Below, in pieces: positions 1 to 5,774 of a stretch of DNA of 5,774 bases. Location: assembly GCA_902461985.1 (NCBI GenBank), contig CABQAB010000134.1, forward strand, positions 1-5,774, in the 5' to 3' direction. Made by a program: the position numbers and the translations under genes. The notes below the pieces were generated by a model, which was not told where the DNA came from, did no database searches, and saw only the letters and a program-made list of their open reading frames with translations. This DNA is from an uncultured Bacteroidales bacterium (GTDB lineage: Bacteria > Bacteroidota > Bacteroidia > Bacteroidales > UBA932). Within the stretch, counting starts at the first letter, position 1. Every line of letters starts with the position of its first letter.

Positions 1-667
1 CACCGGTAAGATAGACAGGCTCACCCTTTTTCGCAGCGAAATCCATCCCTCTGTGATATGCCGGACGTCCTGATTTCGGGTCCGTCCTGCGTCCGAAACT
101 GCTCGAAATCCGGTACCTGTCCCTGTCCGGAAGAATTGGAGGGATTATAGGCACACAGGACGCCATGTCTCCCGCCTGTTTTGCCAGACGCAAGACTTCA
201 TCGTAGGATTTTGACTGGATGAACGCCTTTTTGCCGAGGTTGTCGGTCCGCACGACTAAATCGGCGAAGCTGCGGCTGTAGTTCCCTTCGTAAAGCCATT
301 CATACCTCTTCGCCCCGGGGAAGCCGGCATTCCTCACTTCGGGTGACAGACGGCTCATGCCCAGGACAGTACGGTAGATGTCGTCATCCCTCATCTGCAG
401 GACTGAAAGACGCCTGTCGGAATCCTGCACAAAGGTCTGCAGCATTTCCACTTTGGACTGCAGGGCTGCATTCCTCTTTTTCAGCAGCAGGGTTTTCGGA
501 AGTTCCAGCCCGCATACCGAAACGAGCAGCCAGATGTTGAAGATGCCTGTCAGCAGACCTCCCAAAACCAGCAGCGAAATGCCGGCAGCCCGTTTTTTTG
601 AGTCGCCGGATTCTTCCTCGTAGAGCAGTGTCTGGGGATTGATTATGTAATTTTTAAGGTCTGGCAT
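1..667 (-). CDS. M23-family (LytM-type) membrane-anchored metallopeptidase, C-terminus cut by window edge
   Basis: Reading the minus strand from the ATG at 667-665 gives 222 open codons to the window edge. Residues 1-26 are charged and probably cytoplasmic. Residues 27-51 form one strongly hydrophobic segment, a signal anchor. Residues 58-95 look like a coiled coil (KKRNAALQSKVEMLQ and on). From about residue 187 an M23 domain begins: SSSFGRRTDP, then HRGMD with H205 and D209 as the first two zinc ligands (HxxxD). The second half of the domain, including the expected HxH motif, lies outside the window, so activity cannot be judged. Family knowledge: such proteins are periplasmic glycyl-glycine or D,D-endopeptidases, or inactive activators of amidases. 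It is divergent from alaS, an arrangement I recall from other Bacteroidales genomes. No Shine-Dalgarno sequence precedes the ATG; a promoter-like element ends four bases upstream. The next in-frame ATG is codon 73, inside the coiled coil, which would lose the membrane anchor, so I keep codon 1. Confidence 0.9.
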   Translation of the reverse strand, partial: MPDLKNYIINPQTLLYEEESGDSKKRAAGISLLVLGGLLTGIFNIWLLVSVCGLELPKTLLLKKRNAALQSKVEMLQTFVQDSDRRLSVLQMRDDDIYRTVLGMSRLSPEVRNAGFPGAKRYEWLYEGNYSRSFADLVVRTDNLGKKAFIQSKSYDEVLRLAKQAGDMASCVPIIPPILPDRDRYRISSSFGRRTDPKSGRPAYHRGMDFAAKKGEPVYLTG

Positions 668-670
668 CCT

Positions 671-679
671 GCAAATATA
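671..679 (-). promoter_or_regulatory. Bacteroidetes-type -7 element (TAnnTTTG) for the M23 peptidase
   Basis: On the minus strand this reads TATATTTGC, a full match to the Bacteroidetes sigma-ABfr -7 consensus TAnnTTTG. The matching -33 TTTG is not well placed: a TTTG lies only 10 bases upstream (690-693), and a weaker TTAC lies 20 bases upstream (700-703). The element ends so close to the ATG at 667 that the predicted transcript starts at or beside the start codon. It is called from the motif alone. Confidence 0.5.
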
Positions 680-711
680 CTGTTTTTATCAAAAAAGTTG
701 TAATTTCGCGG

Positions 712-728
712 GATATTTTGGCAATATC
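712..728. repeat. Short perfect inverted repeat in the alaS upstream region
   Basis: GATATT (712-717) and AATATC (723-728) are exact reverse complements separated by five bases. The stem is only 6 bp and AT-rich, so it is too weak for a terminator. It could be a protein-binding half-site pair or chance in an AT-rich spacer. Within the spacer (668-763) I see no good alaS promoter: TAATTTCG (701-708), TATTTTGG (714-721) and TAATATTG (745-752) each miss the -7 consensus by one base, and none has a well-spaced -33 TTTG. Confidence 0.35.
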
Positions 729-765
729 GGAATACAGATATCGATAATATTGGAAATACAGATAT
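724..765 (+). repeat. Imperfect tandem direct repeat ending at the alaS start codon
   Basis: Unit 1 (724-741) and unit 2 (747-765) differ by one substitution and one extra A; both end in the identical ten-mer ATACAGATAT (732-741 and 756-765), with a 24-base offset. The second copy runs into the alaS ATG at 764, so the translation-start region seems to have been locally duplicated. Function unknown; it may be an operator pair or a replication-slippage product. Confidence 0.6.
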
Positions 766-3379
766 GATGACGTCAAAGGAAATCAGAAAAGCCTATCTCG
801 ACTTTTTCGCATCCAAAGGGCATACTATCGTGCCTTCGGCTCCTATGGTCGTAAAGAACGACCCGACACTTATGTTTACCAACGCCGGCATGAACCAGTT
901 CAAGGACTGGCTTCTCGGCAACAGCCCGGCTCCGTTCCCGCGTGCCACAGACAGCCAGAAATGTCTGAGAGTCAGCGGAAAGCACAATGACCTCGAAGAG
1001 GTGGGACACGACACCTACCACCACACGATGTTCGAGATGCTCGGAAACTGGAGTTTCGGGGACTACTTCAAGAACGAAGCCATCGACTGGGCATGGGAAC
1101 TGCTCACCGAAGTATATAAAATCGACAAGGACAGGCTCTACGCCACCGTTTTCGAGGGTTCGGCCGAAGACGGGACAGCAATGGACAGCGAGGCGCGGGA
1201 GAGATGGCTCACCCACCTGCCTGCCGACAGGGTCCTGCTCGGCAACAAGCACGACAATTTCTGGGAAATGGGAGACACGGGTCCATGCGGACCATGTTCC
1301 GAAATCCATGTGGACCTCAGGGACGATGAAGAGCGCAAGGCGGTGCCTGGTGCCGAACTCGTGAACAAGGGCCATCACCTGGTGATTGAAATATGGAATC
1401 TTGTATTCATGCAGTTCAACAGAAAGGCAGACGGCTCGCTTGAACTGCTCCCTCACCGCAATGTGGACACGGGAATGGGCTTTGAAAGGCTTTGCATGAC
1501 CCTCCAGGGCAAGAAGAGCAACTATGACACGGACGTATTTACAGGCATGATAGGCAGAATCGAGGAACTTTCCGGCAAGAAGTACGGGGAGGACGAAAAC
1601 GCCGATATCGCCATGAGGGTCATAGCCGACCATATCCGCGCAATATCGTTCTCTATCGCTGACGGCCAGCTTCCTTCGAACGTAAAGGCAGGCTACGTAA
1701 TCAGACGAATCCTCCGCAGGGCCGTGCGTTACGGATATACTTTCCTCGGCTTCAACGAACCTTTCCTCTGCCGTCTTGTGGGACAGTTAGTGGACGACAT
1801 GGGAGAGTTCTACCCGGAAATCTCAAAGCAGCAGGCCCTCATCGAGAAAGTAATCAGGGAGGAGGAAATGGCGTTCCTGCGCACTCTTGACAGAGGCATC
1901 AAGCTCATAGAGAGCATCATGGACAAGAATTCAGGGGACAAGGTCATCAAGGGAGTGGACGCCTTCACGCTTTATGACACTTTCGGGTTCCCTATCGACC
2001 TTAGCGAGCTCATCGCTTCCGAAAGAGGATTCACGATAGACATAGAAGGATTCAACGCAGAACTCCAGAAACAGAAGGAACGTGCCCGCAACGCCACCGC
2101 AAACGAATTCGGGGACTGGACGGAGTTCCACCACTGCGACGAAGTGGAGTTCCTTGGATATGATTTCACCCAGGTTGAGGGAGCATTGCTTGCCCGCCAC
2201 AGAATCGTGAAGCAGAAAAACAGGGAAATGATACAGCTGGTCTTCGACCGCACACCTTTCTATGGCGAAATGGGAGGAGAAGTCGGGGACACGGGATGGA
2301 TAGAATCCGAAAACGGCGAAAGAATCAGAATCCTCGACACCGTCAAGGAAAACAACCTTACCATCCATATTGCCGAGAAACTGCCTTCTGACTGCTCCGT
2401 TCCGTTCAGGCTCGTTGTGGACGCAGAAAGAAGACAGCAGATTGCCAACAACCACAGCTGCACCCACCTTCTCCACCAGGCTCTCAGGGAAATCCTCGGC
2501 ACTCACGTGGAACAGAAAGGCTCTTATGTGACCCCGGACTATTTCCGCTTCGACTTCTCCCATTTCGAGAAACTCTCCGACGAGCAGATAGACAAGGTCG
2601 AGAAGAGGGTCAATGCCCTGATCCGCGCCAACAGGCCTCTTGTTGAAAAACGGGACGGAACCATGGACGAGGCACAGGAAATGGGAGCCATGGCCCTGTT
2701 CGGCGAGAAATACGGAGACAAGGTGAGAATCGTCAAATTCGGCGAATCGGTGGAACTCTGCGGAGGCTGCCACACCTCTGCTACAGGAAATATAGGTTTC
2801 TTCAAAATCGTTTCCGAAAGTGCGATTGCAGCCGGAATCAGGAGAATCGAGGCTAAGACCGGGCTTGCAGCAGAAAACGCCGTGGACATGATGGAGAATG
2901 CGCTGCGCACCGCAAAGGCCCTGTTCAACAATGCTCCGGACCTTGCCGCCGCGATAGCCAGACTCATCAGCGAAAACGAAGGCTTCAAGAAAGAACTTGA
3001 GACTGTGGCCAAGGAAAAGGCCGCCGCATTCAAACAGGTTCTGCTCGACAGCGCAAAAGACATCAACGGAGTGCGCGTGATTACCGTAAGGACTGATGCG
3101 GACCCGACAATGCTCAAGAATGCTGCTTTCCTGCTCCAGAAGGAAGCGGAGAACCTTGCAATTGCAGCTGCCTACGCCCACGAAGGCAAGCCACAGCTTC
3201 TGCTCATGTACACAGCTGACCTTGTGGCCAAAGGTCACAATGCCGGTGCTGACATCAAGGAGGCGGCGAAGGCCATACTCGGAGGCGGCGGCGGACAGCC
3301 GGGGCTTGCGACTGCAGGCGGCAAGAAAACCGAAGGTCTGGACGAAGCTGCTGACATACTTTTAGGCAAAATCAGATAA
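764..3379 (+). CDS. alaS: Alanine--tRNA ligase (AlaRS), complete
   Basis: This is a class II aminoacyl-tRNA synthetase that activates alanine with ATP, charges tRNA-Ala and hydrolyses mischarged Ser/Gly-tRNA-Ala in the cytoplasm. The 871 codons match the usual bacterial length of about 870-880. The catalytic domain (about 1-240) shows [10 protein letters not shown] near residues 37-46, the motif 2 region (about 67-103, with [17 protein letters not shown] and GNWSFGDYF) and motif 3 ([10 protein letters not shown], 233-242, with D235). A tRNA-recognition helical domain follows. The editing domain carries zinc ligands HxxxH (H564, H568) and CxxxH (C666, H670), at the same numbering as I recall for E. 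coli AlaRS. The C-terminal C-Ala/DHHA1 domain holds the glycine-rich [14 protein letters not shown] from residue 840. Nothing is truncated or missing. The start could be either of two adjacent ATGs (764 or 767); no clear Shine-Dalgarno sequence is present. It is divergent from the M23 gene and co-directional with the next gene. Confidence 0.98.
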   Translation: MMTSKEIRKAYLDFFASKGHTIVPSAPMVVKNDPTLMFTNAGMNQFKDWLLGNSPAPFPRATDSQKCLRVSGKHNDLEEVGHDTYHHTMFEMLGNWSFGDYFKNEAIDWAWELLTEVYKIDKDRLYATVFEGSAEDGTAMDSEARERWLTHLPADRVLLGNKHDNFWEMGDTGPCGPCSEIHVDLRDDEERKAVPGAELVNKGHHLVIEIWNLVFMQFNRKADGSLELLPHRNVDTGMGFERLCMTLQGKKSNYDTDVFTGMIGRIEELSGKKYGEDENADIAMRVIADHIRAISFSIADGQLPSNVKAGYVIRRILRRAVRYGYTFLGFNEPFLCRLVGQLVDDMGEFYPEISKQQALIEKVIREEEMAFLRTLDRGIKLIESIMDKNSGDKVIKGVDAFTLYDTFGFPIDLSELIASERGFTIDIEGFNAELQKQKERARNATANEFGDWTEFHHCDEVEFLGYDFTQVEGALLARHRIVKQKNREMIQLVFDRTPFYGEMGGEVGDTGWIESENGERIRILDTVKENNLTIHIAEKLPSDCSVPFRLVVDAERRQQIANNHSCTHLLHQALREILGTHVEQKGSYVTPDYFRFDFSHFEKLSDEQIDKVEKRVNALIRANRPLVEKRDGTMDEAQEMGAMALFGEKYGDKVRIVKFGESVELCGGCHTSATGNIGFFKIVSESAIAAGIRRIEAKTGLAAENAVDMMENALRTAKALFNNAPDLAAAIARLISENEGFKKELETVAKEKAAAFKQVLLDSAKDINGVRVITVRTDADPTMLKNAAFLLQKEAENLAIAAAYAHEGKPQLLLMYTADLVAKGHNAGADIKEAAKAILGGGGGQPGLATAGGKKTEGLDEAADILLGKIR

Positions 3380-3380
3380 T

Positions 3381-3417
3381 TGTCATCTTGAGCGACCGAA
3401 GGGGAGCCGAAAGATCT
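3381..3417. repeat. REP-like dispersed intergenic repeat candidate
   Basis: The 45-base gap between alaS and the next gene is almost filled by a sequence of the type TGTCATCTTGAG...GAAAGATCT. Its outer arms ATCTT (3385-3389) and AAGAT (3411-3415) are exact reverse complements; the interior is G-rich and only partly self-complementary. I recall closely similar 'GTCATnnnGAGCG...GATCT' elements as high-copy intergenic repeats in many bacterial genomes, including Bacteroidota; only one copy is visible here. It contains the in-frame stop TGA (3389-3391) that limits how far upstream the next gene can start. A weak role in transcript 3'-end structure is possible, but it lacks the strong GC stem and U-tract of a terminator. 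Confidence 0.55.
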
Positions 3418-3424
3418 GAAAACA

Positions 3425-5774
3425 GTGAAGAAGCTGGACAAGTTCATACTCAAGTCGTTCGTAGGACCGTTCATAGCGATTCTGCTGATTGTGATTTTCA
3501 TTCTCATGATGCAGTTCCTCTGGCTCTACATAGACGAACTCGTGGGCAAGGGCTTGGGCTTCAAGGTAATCATGGAATTCATGATGTGGGGCGCGTGCAC
3601 TCTGCTGCCGCTGTCCCTGCCGCTGGCGACCCTGCTGGCGTCCATGATGACCCTCGGCAACTTCGCCGAAAGCAACGAACTGCTGGCGATGAAGTCTGCC
3701 GGAATCTCCCTCTCGAGAATCCTTATGCCTATAGGCGCGATCTGTCTGGCGGTGAGCATAGGGGCTTTCTTCATCGCCAATGACCTCATCCCAGTCGCGT
3801 ACAACGAAATATATACGCTGAGGGACGACATAGGCAAGACAAAAGAGGAAATCAAGATTCCGACCGGGACTTTCTACGACGGCATCGACGGCTATATACT
3901 CAGAATCGAGGACCGCAACGACAAAAGCGGGATGATGTACAAAGCCATGGTCTACGACCACAGCGGCAAAAAGGGCAACACCAGCCTCACGGTCGCGGAT
4001 TCGGCCATGATGACCATGTCCACGGACAAGAGCTACCTGTATTTCACTCTCTACGACGGATCCAATTTCGAGGAGACGAACACGAAAAAGTACAGGGACA
4101 CGACGCTCCAGCTGCAGAAAATCGAGTTCAGGAGACAGCAGCTGATCATCCCTCTTGAAAACTATGCCTTCCACAAATCCGATTCGGCAAGATACAGCGA
4201 TCAGGTAAAGGCCATGAGTCTGAAGGAACTGAACCACGGCAAGGATTCAATCGGGGCCCTGAACACGGAGGCATGGAAAGAGCAGGCAACTGCCGTAAAG
4301 GGGCAGAGGTCCGGACTGAGATACCACAGGCAGATGGATTCGACGTTCCTCGCCGACCGCAAAAGCGCGTTCTCGGCCGGAGACATAGGACAATGGAAGG
4401 ACATTTCAGGCGAAATCAAGGCTGTAGAGGCCGCCATAACCAAGGCTGAAGACCTACAGAGCACTCTGAACATCTACGGCAACGAGGTGAACTATCATGT
4501 AAGGGTGCTAAGGGGCATTGACATTGAAGTCTTCAGCAAGTTCGCCCTTTCGCTCGCCTGCTTCATATTCTTCCTGATCGGAGCTCCCCTCGGGGCACTG
4601 ATTCGCAAAGGAGGTCTCGGTACGCCTGCAATCATCTCGGTACTGTTTTTCGTATTCTATTGGGTGATAGATATTTCCGGAAAGAAACTCGCGAGGGACG
4701 GGGCCGTAGCCCCCGGACTTGGAGTGTTCATTTCCTCCTACATACTCTTCCCTATCGGTGTCTATCTGACTTGGAAGGCGGTCCACGACTCTTCGCTTTT
4801 CAATATCGACAACATCAAGAGCCGCTTCAGAAAAATCAAAGCTAAAATCATGGGAATTTTCAAGAAAACCAGAATAGTATATATGGGCACACCGGAATTT
4901 TCGGTGGCATCCCTCGACCGCCTTGTGTCCAAAGGCTATGACGTAGTGGGAGTTGTAACGGCTGTGGACAAGCCTTGCGGAAGGGGGCTGAAAATGAGTT
5001 CCAGCGCGGTGAAGCAGTATGCCGAAGCGCATGGAATCCCGGTTCTTCAGCCTGTATCGCTCAAGGACGAGGCTTTCCTCGCCGAACTGAAATCCTGGAA
5101 ACCGGACCTTTTCGTAGTTGTGGCTTTCCGCCTGCTGCCCGAGGTGGTATGGAGCATTCCGAAACTCGGCACTTTCAACCTGCACGCCGCCCTGCTGCCT
5201 CAGTACAGAGGAGCTGCGCCTATCAACTGGGCTATCATCAACGGCGAGAGCAATTCCGGCGTTACGACCTTCATGATTGACGCCGGGGTGGACACGGGCA
5301 AAATCATGTACCGCGAGCAGTGCCCTATTCTGCCGACAGACACTGCCGGAGACCTTCACGACAAGCTGATGGTCCTCGGTGCGGACCTGGTCGAGCAGAC
5401 TGTGGAGGCCATTATAGAGGGCTCTGTCGAGTTCAGGGTACAGCGCAGCTTCATCCAGGGTGCCGAGGTGCTGAAACCGGCTCCTAAAATCACTAAGGAG
5501 ATGTGCCGCATTGACTGGAACAGGCCGTCAGCTCAGGTATGCAACCTGATAAGGGGACTGAGCCCGTATCCGACGGCATGGACTGAAATATCCGGACCTG
5601 ACGAGACTGCCCAGGTACTGAAGGTGTTCTTTGCTGAAAAAATCGGCGACGCGGAGTACGAGTCATTGCGCCGCGACAGGAGTCTCGCTCCGGGAGATGT
5701 GCTGAGTGACGGGAAAGGCATTTTCGCGATAGCCACCGCCGACTTGTCATGCTCGTGCGTGCGCGCCGAAACGA
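3425..5774 (+). CDS. LptF/LptG-family LPS export permease fused in frame to methionyl-tRNA formyltransferase; 3' end cut by window
   Basis: One frame stays open from the GTG at 3425 to the window end (at least 783 codons). Residues 1 to about 470 are a YjgP/YjgQ permease, the inner-membrane part of the LptB2FG transporter that extracts lipopolysaccharide. Expected helices lie near 12-36, 54-77 and 99-120, then a periplasmic beta-jellyroll region (about 122-250), a charged helical stretch (about 255-350) and helices near 368-393, 398-418 and 429-451. Family-typical segments include NELLAMKSAGIS (85-96) and FFLIGAPLGALIRKGGLG (382-399). E. coli LptF/LptG are about 360 residues; the extra ~100 are mostly the helical stretch, which I recall in Bacteroidetes homologues. 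The start is GTG because an in-frame TGA (3389-3391) blocks extension, no in-frame ATG lies between, and MKKLDKFILK is a family-like N-terminus. A short basic linker (about 463-483) leads into Fmt. I cannot tell LptF from LptG. The permease identity is sure; whether the fusion exists in the living cell is less so. Confidence 0.85.
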   Translation, partial: MKKLDKFILKSFVGPFIAILLIVIFILMMQFLWLYIDELVGKGLGFKVIMEFMMWGACTLLPLSLPLATLLASMMTLGNFAESNELLAMKSAGISLSRILMPIGAICLAVSIGAFFIANDLIPVAYNEIYTLRDDIGKTKEEIKIPTGTFYDGIDGYILRIEDRNDKSGMMYKAMVYDHSGKKGNTSLTVADSAMMTMSTDKSYLYFTLYDGSNFEETNTKKYRDTTLQLQKIEFRRQQLIIPLENYAFHKSDSARYSDQVKAMSLKELNHGKDSIGALNTEAWKEQATAVKGQRSGLRYHRQMDSTFLADRKSAFSAGDIGQWKDISGEIKAVEAAITKAEDLQSTLNIYGNEVNYHVRVLRGIDIEVFSKFALSLACFIFFLIGAPLGALIRKGGLGTPAIISVLFFVFYWVIDISGKKLARDGAVAPGLGVFISSYILFPIGVYLTWKAVHDSSLFNIDNIKSRFRKIKAKIMGIFKKTRIVYMGTPEFSVASLDRLVSKGYDVVGVVTAVDKPCGRGLKMSSSAVKQYAEAHGIPVLQPVSLKDEAFLAELKSWKPDLFVVVAFRLLPEVVWSIPKLGTFNLHAALLPQYRGAAPINWAIINGESNSGVTTFMIDAGVDTGKIMYREQCPILPTDTAGDLHDKLMVLGADLVEQTVEAIIEGSVEFRVQRSFIQGAEVLKPAPKITKEMCRIDWNRPSAQVCNLIRGLSPYPTAWTEISGPDETAQVLKVFFAEKIGDAEYESLRRDRSLAPGDVLSDGKGIFAIATADLSCSCVRAET
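4831..4845 (+). other. A5 run followed by a -1-frame stop at the permease/Fmt junction
   Basis: Five A residues (4831-4835) sit inside the linker of the fused frame. A -1 shift there reads AAT CAA AGC and then TAA (4843-4845), which would end the permease with a short basic tail four bases before the internal fmt ATG at 4850. The same result would follow if the true run were six A residues. It is therefore either a sequencing or assembly indel site, a frameshift site, or the trace of a former gene boundary. A5 is short for efficient slippage, and no full X XXY YYZ heptamer is present. Confidence 0.4.
4850..5774 (+). CDS. fmt: Methionyl-tRNA formyltransferase module (possible separate start at ATG 4850), C-terminus cut by window
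   Basis: Fmt transfers a formyl group from 10-formyl-tetrahydrofolate to initiator Met-tRNA in the cytoplasm. Counted from the ATG at 4850, the 308 visible residues cover almost all of the usual ~315-330. The N-terminal Rossmann-like domain opens with RIVYMGTPEFSV (8-19). The formyl-transfer site shows NLHAALLPQYRGAAP (110-124), with N110 and H112, and MIDAGVDTG (142-150), with D148; these match the catalytic Asn-His-Asp set known in E. coli Fmt. The segment KPCGRG (41-46) corresponds to the conserved loop region that contacts tRNA. The C-terminal OB-fold part follows KITKEMCRIDW (213-223) and IRGLSPYPTAW (234-244), both Bacteroidetes-like. No frameshift or missing key residue is seen. The ATG is in the same frame as the upstream permease, with no stop between them. 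The A-rich stretch before it, with no Shine-Dalgarno sequence, suits Bacteroidetes initiation, so a free Fmt could also be made. Confidence 0.93.
   Translation, partial: MGIFKKTRIVYMGTPEFSVASLDRLVSKGYDVVGVVTAVDKPCGRGLKMSSSAVKQYAEAHGIPVLQPVSLKDEAFLAELKSWKPDLFVVVAFRLLPEVVWSIPKLGTFNLHAALLPQYRGAAPINWAIINGESNSGVTTFMIDAGVDTGKIMYREQCPILPTDTAGDLHDKLMVLGADLVEQTVEAIIEGSVEFRVQRSFIQGAEVLKPAPKITKEMCRIDWNRPSAQVCNLIRGLSPYPTAWTEISGPDETAQVLKVFFAEKIGDAEYESLRRDRSLAPGDVLSDGKGIFAIATADLSCSCVRAET

Noticed and set aside
668..763. A T-box or other riboswitch controlling alaS
   Set aside because: The spacer is under 100 bases, AT-rich, and has no T-box consensus or terminator-antiterminator structure; T-boxes are not expected in this phylum.
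1931..3238. A 435-codon minus-strand open frame opposite alaS, with another of 286 codons at 773-1633
   Set aside because: Both lie wholly antisense to an unmistakable AlaRS and show no recognisable domain; they are cysteine- and histidine-rich in the manner of shadow frames created by the codon use of the real gene.
3380..3424. A rho-independent terminator after alaS
   Set aside because: The palindrome has short arms (5 bp), a poorly paired interior and no following T-run.
3388..3783. Plus-strand 131-codon frame overlapping the start of the permease
   Set aside because: It is out of frame with the hydrophobic permease sequence and begins with the non-ATG-like REP region; the translation is arginine- and histidine-rich and unlike any protein I know.
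4193..4489. A novel inserted domain in the permease (charged helical stretch, residues about 257-355)
   Set aside because: It explains the length over E. coli LptF/LptG, but I recall comparable helical segments in Bacteroidetes homologues, so it is probably lineage-typical.
4660..4845. A separate 61-codon plus-strand gene
   Set aside because: It is the -1 frame of the permease C-terminus. Only its stop (4843-4845) is of interest, and it is treated as a junction feature instead.
4508..5359. Long minus-strand frame (283 codons) across the permease-Fmt junction, and another at 3383-4237
   Set aside because: Each is antisense to clearly coding sequence, has low-complexity charged translation and no family resemblance.

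Overview
The window looks like a chromosomal housekeeping segment from a member of the Bacteroidota, most likely the order Bacteroidales. Four things point there: the AlaRS, LptF/LptG and Fmt proteins read like Bacteroidales versions; there is a Bacteroidetes-type -7 promoter element (TAnnTTTG); Shine-Dalgarno sequences are absent or weak; and an envelope M23 peptidase sits divergently next to alaS. I cannot place it more precisely from sequence alone.

Layout. Positions 1-667 (minus strand) hold the N-terminal two thirds or so of a membrane-anchored M23 peptidase, cut by the window edge. Positions 668-763 are an AT-rich divergent intergenic region with a promoter-like element that abuts the peptidase start codon and short direct and inverted repeats in front of alaS. 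Positions 764-3379 (plus) are a complete alaS (871 codons) with all catalytic and editing motifs. Positions 3380-3424 are a 45-base gap almost filled by a REP-like dispersed-repeat candidate. From the GTG at 3425 to the window end there is one uninterrupted plus-strand reading frame of at least 783 codons. Its first ~475 codons are an LptF/LptG (YjgP/YjgQ) lipopolysaccharide-export permease. Its last 308 codons are methionyl-tRNA formyltransferase (Fmt), cut a few codons before its expected end.

The main discovery candidate is this in-frame LptF/G-Fmt fusion. I translated the frame codon by codon from 3425 to 5773 and found no stop. Both modules look intact, and both LptF/G termini are expected in the cytoplasm, so the fusion would tether an initiator-tRNA formyltransferase to the inner membrane. 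An internal ATG at 4850 gives a normal-looking Fmt N-terminus. A TAA in the -1 frame lies just upstream (4843-4845), after an A5 run. The fused reading could therefore be a real fusion, a frameshift-controlled pair, or a one-base assembly error; checks are given below.

Functionally, alaS and fmt serve translation (tRNA-Ala charging; formylation of initiator Met-tRNA). The permease and the M23 peptidase serve the Gram-negative envelope (LPS transport; peptidoglycan remodelling). alaS and the permease-fmt frame are co-directional with a short gap, so they may be co-transcribed.
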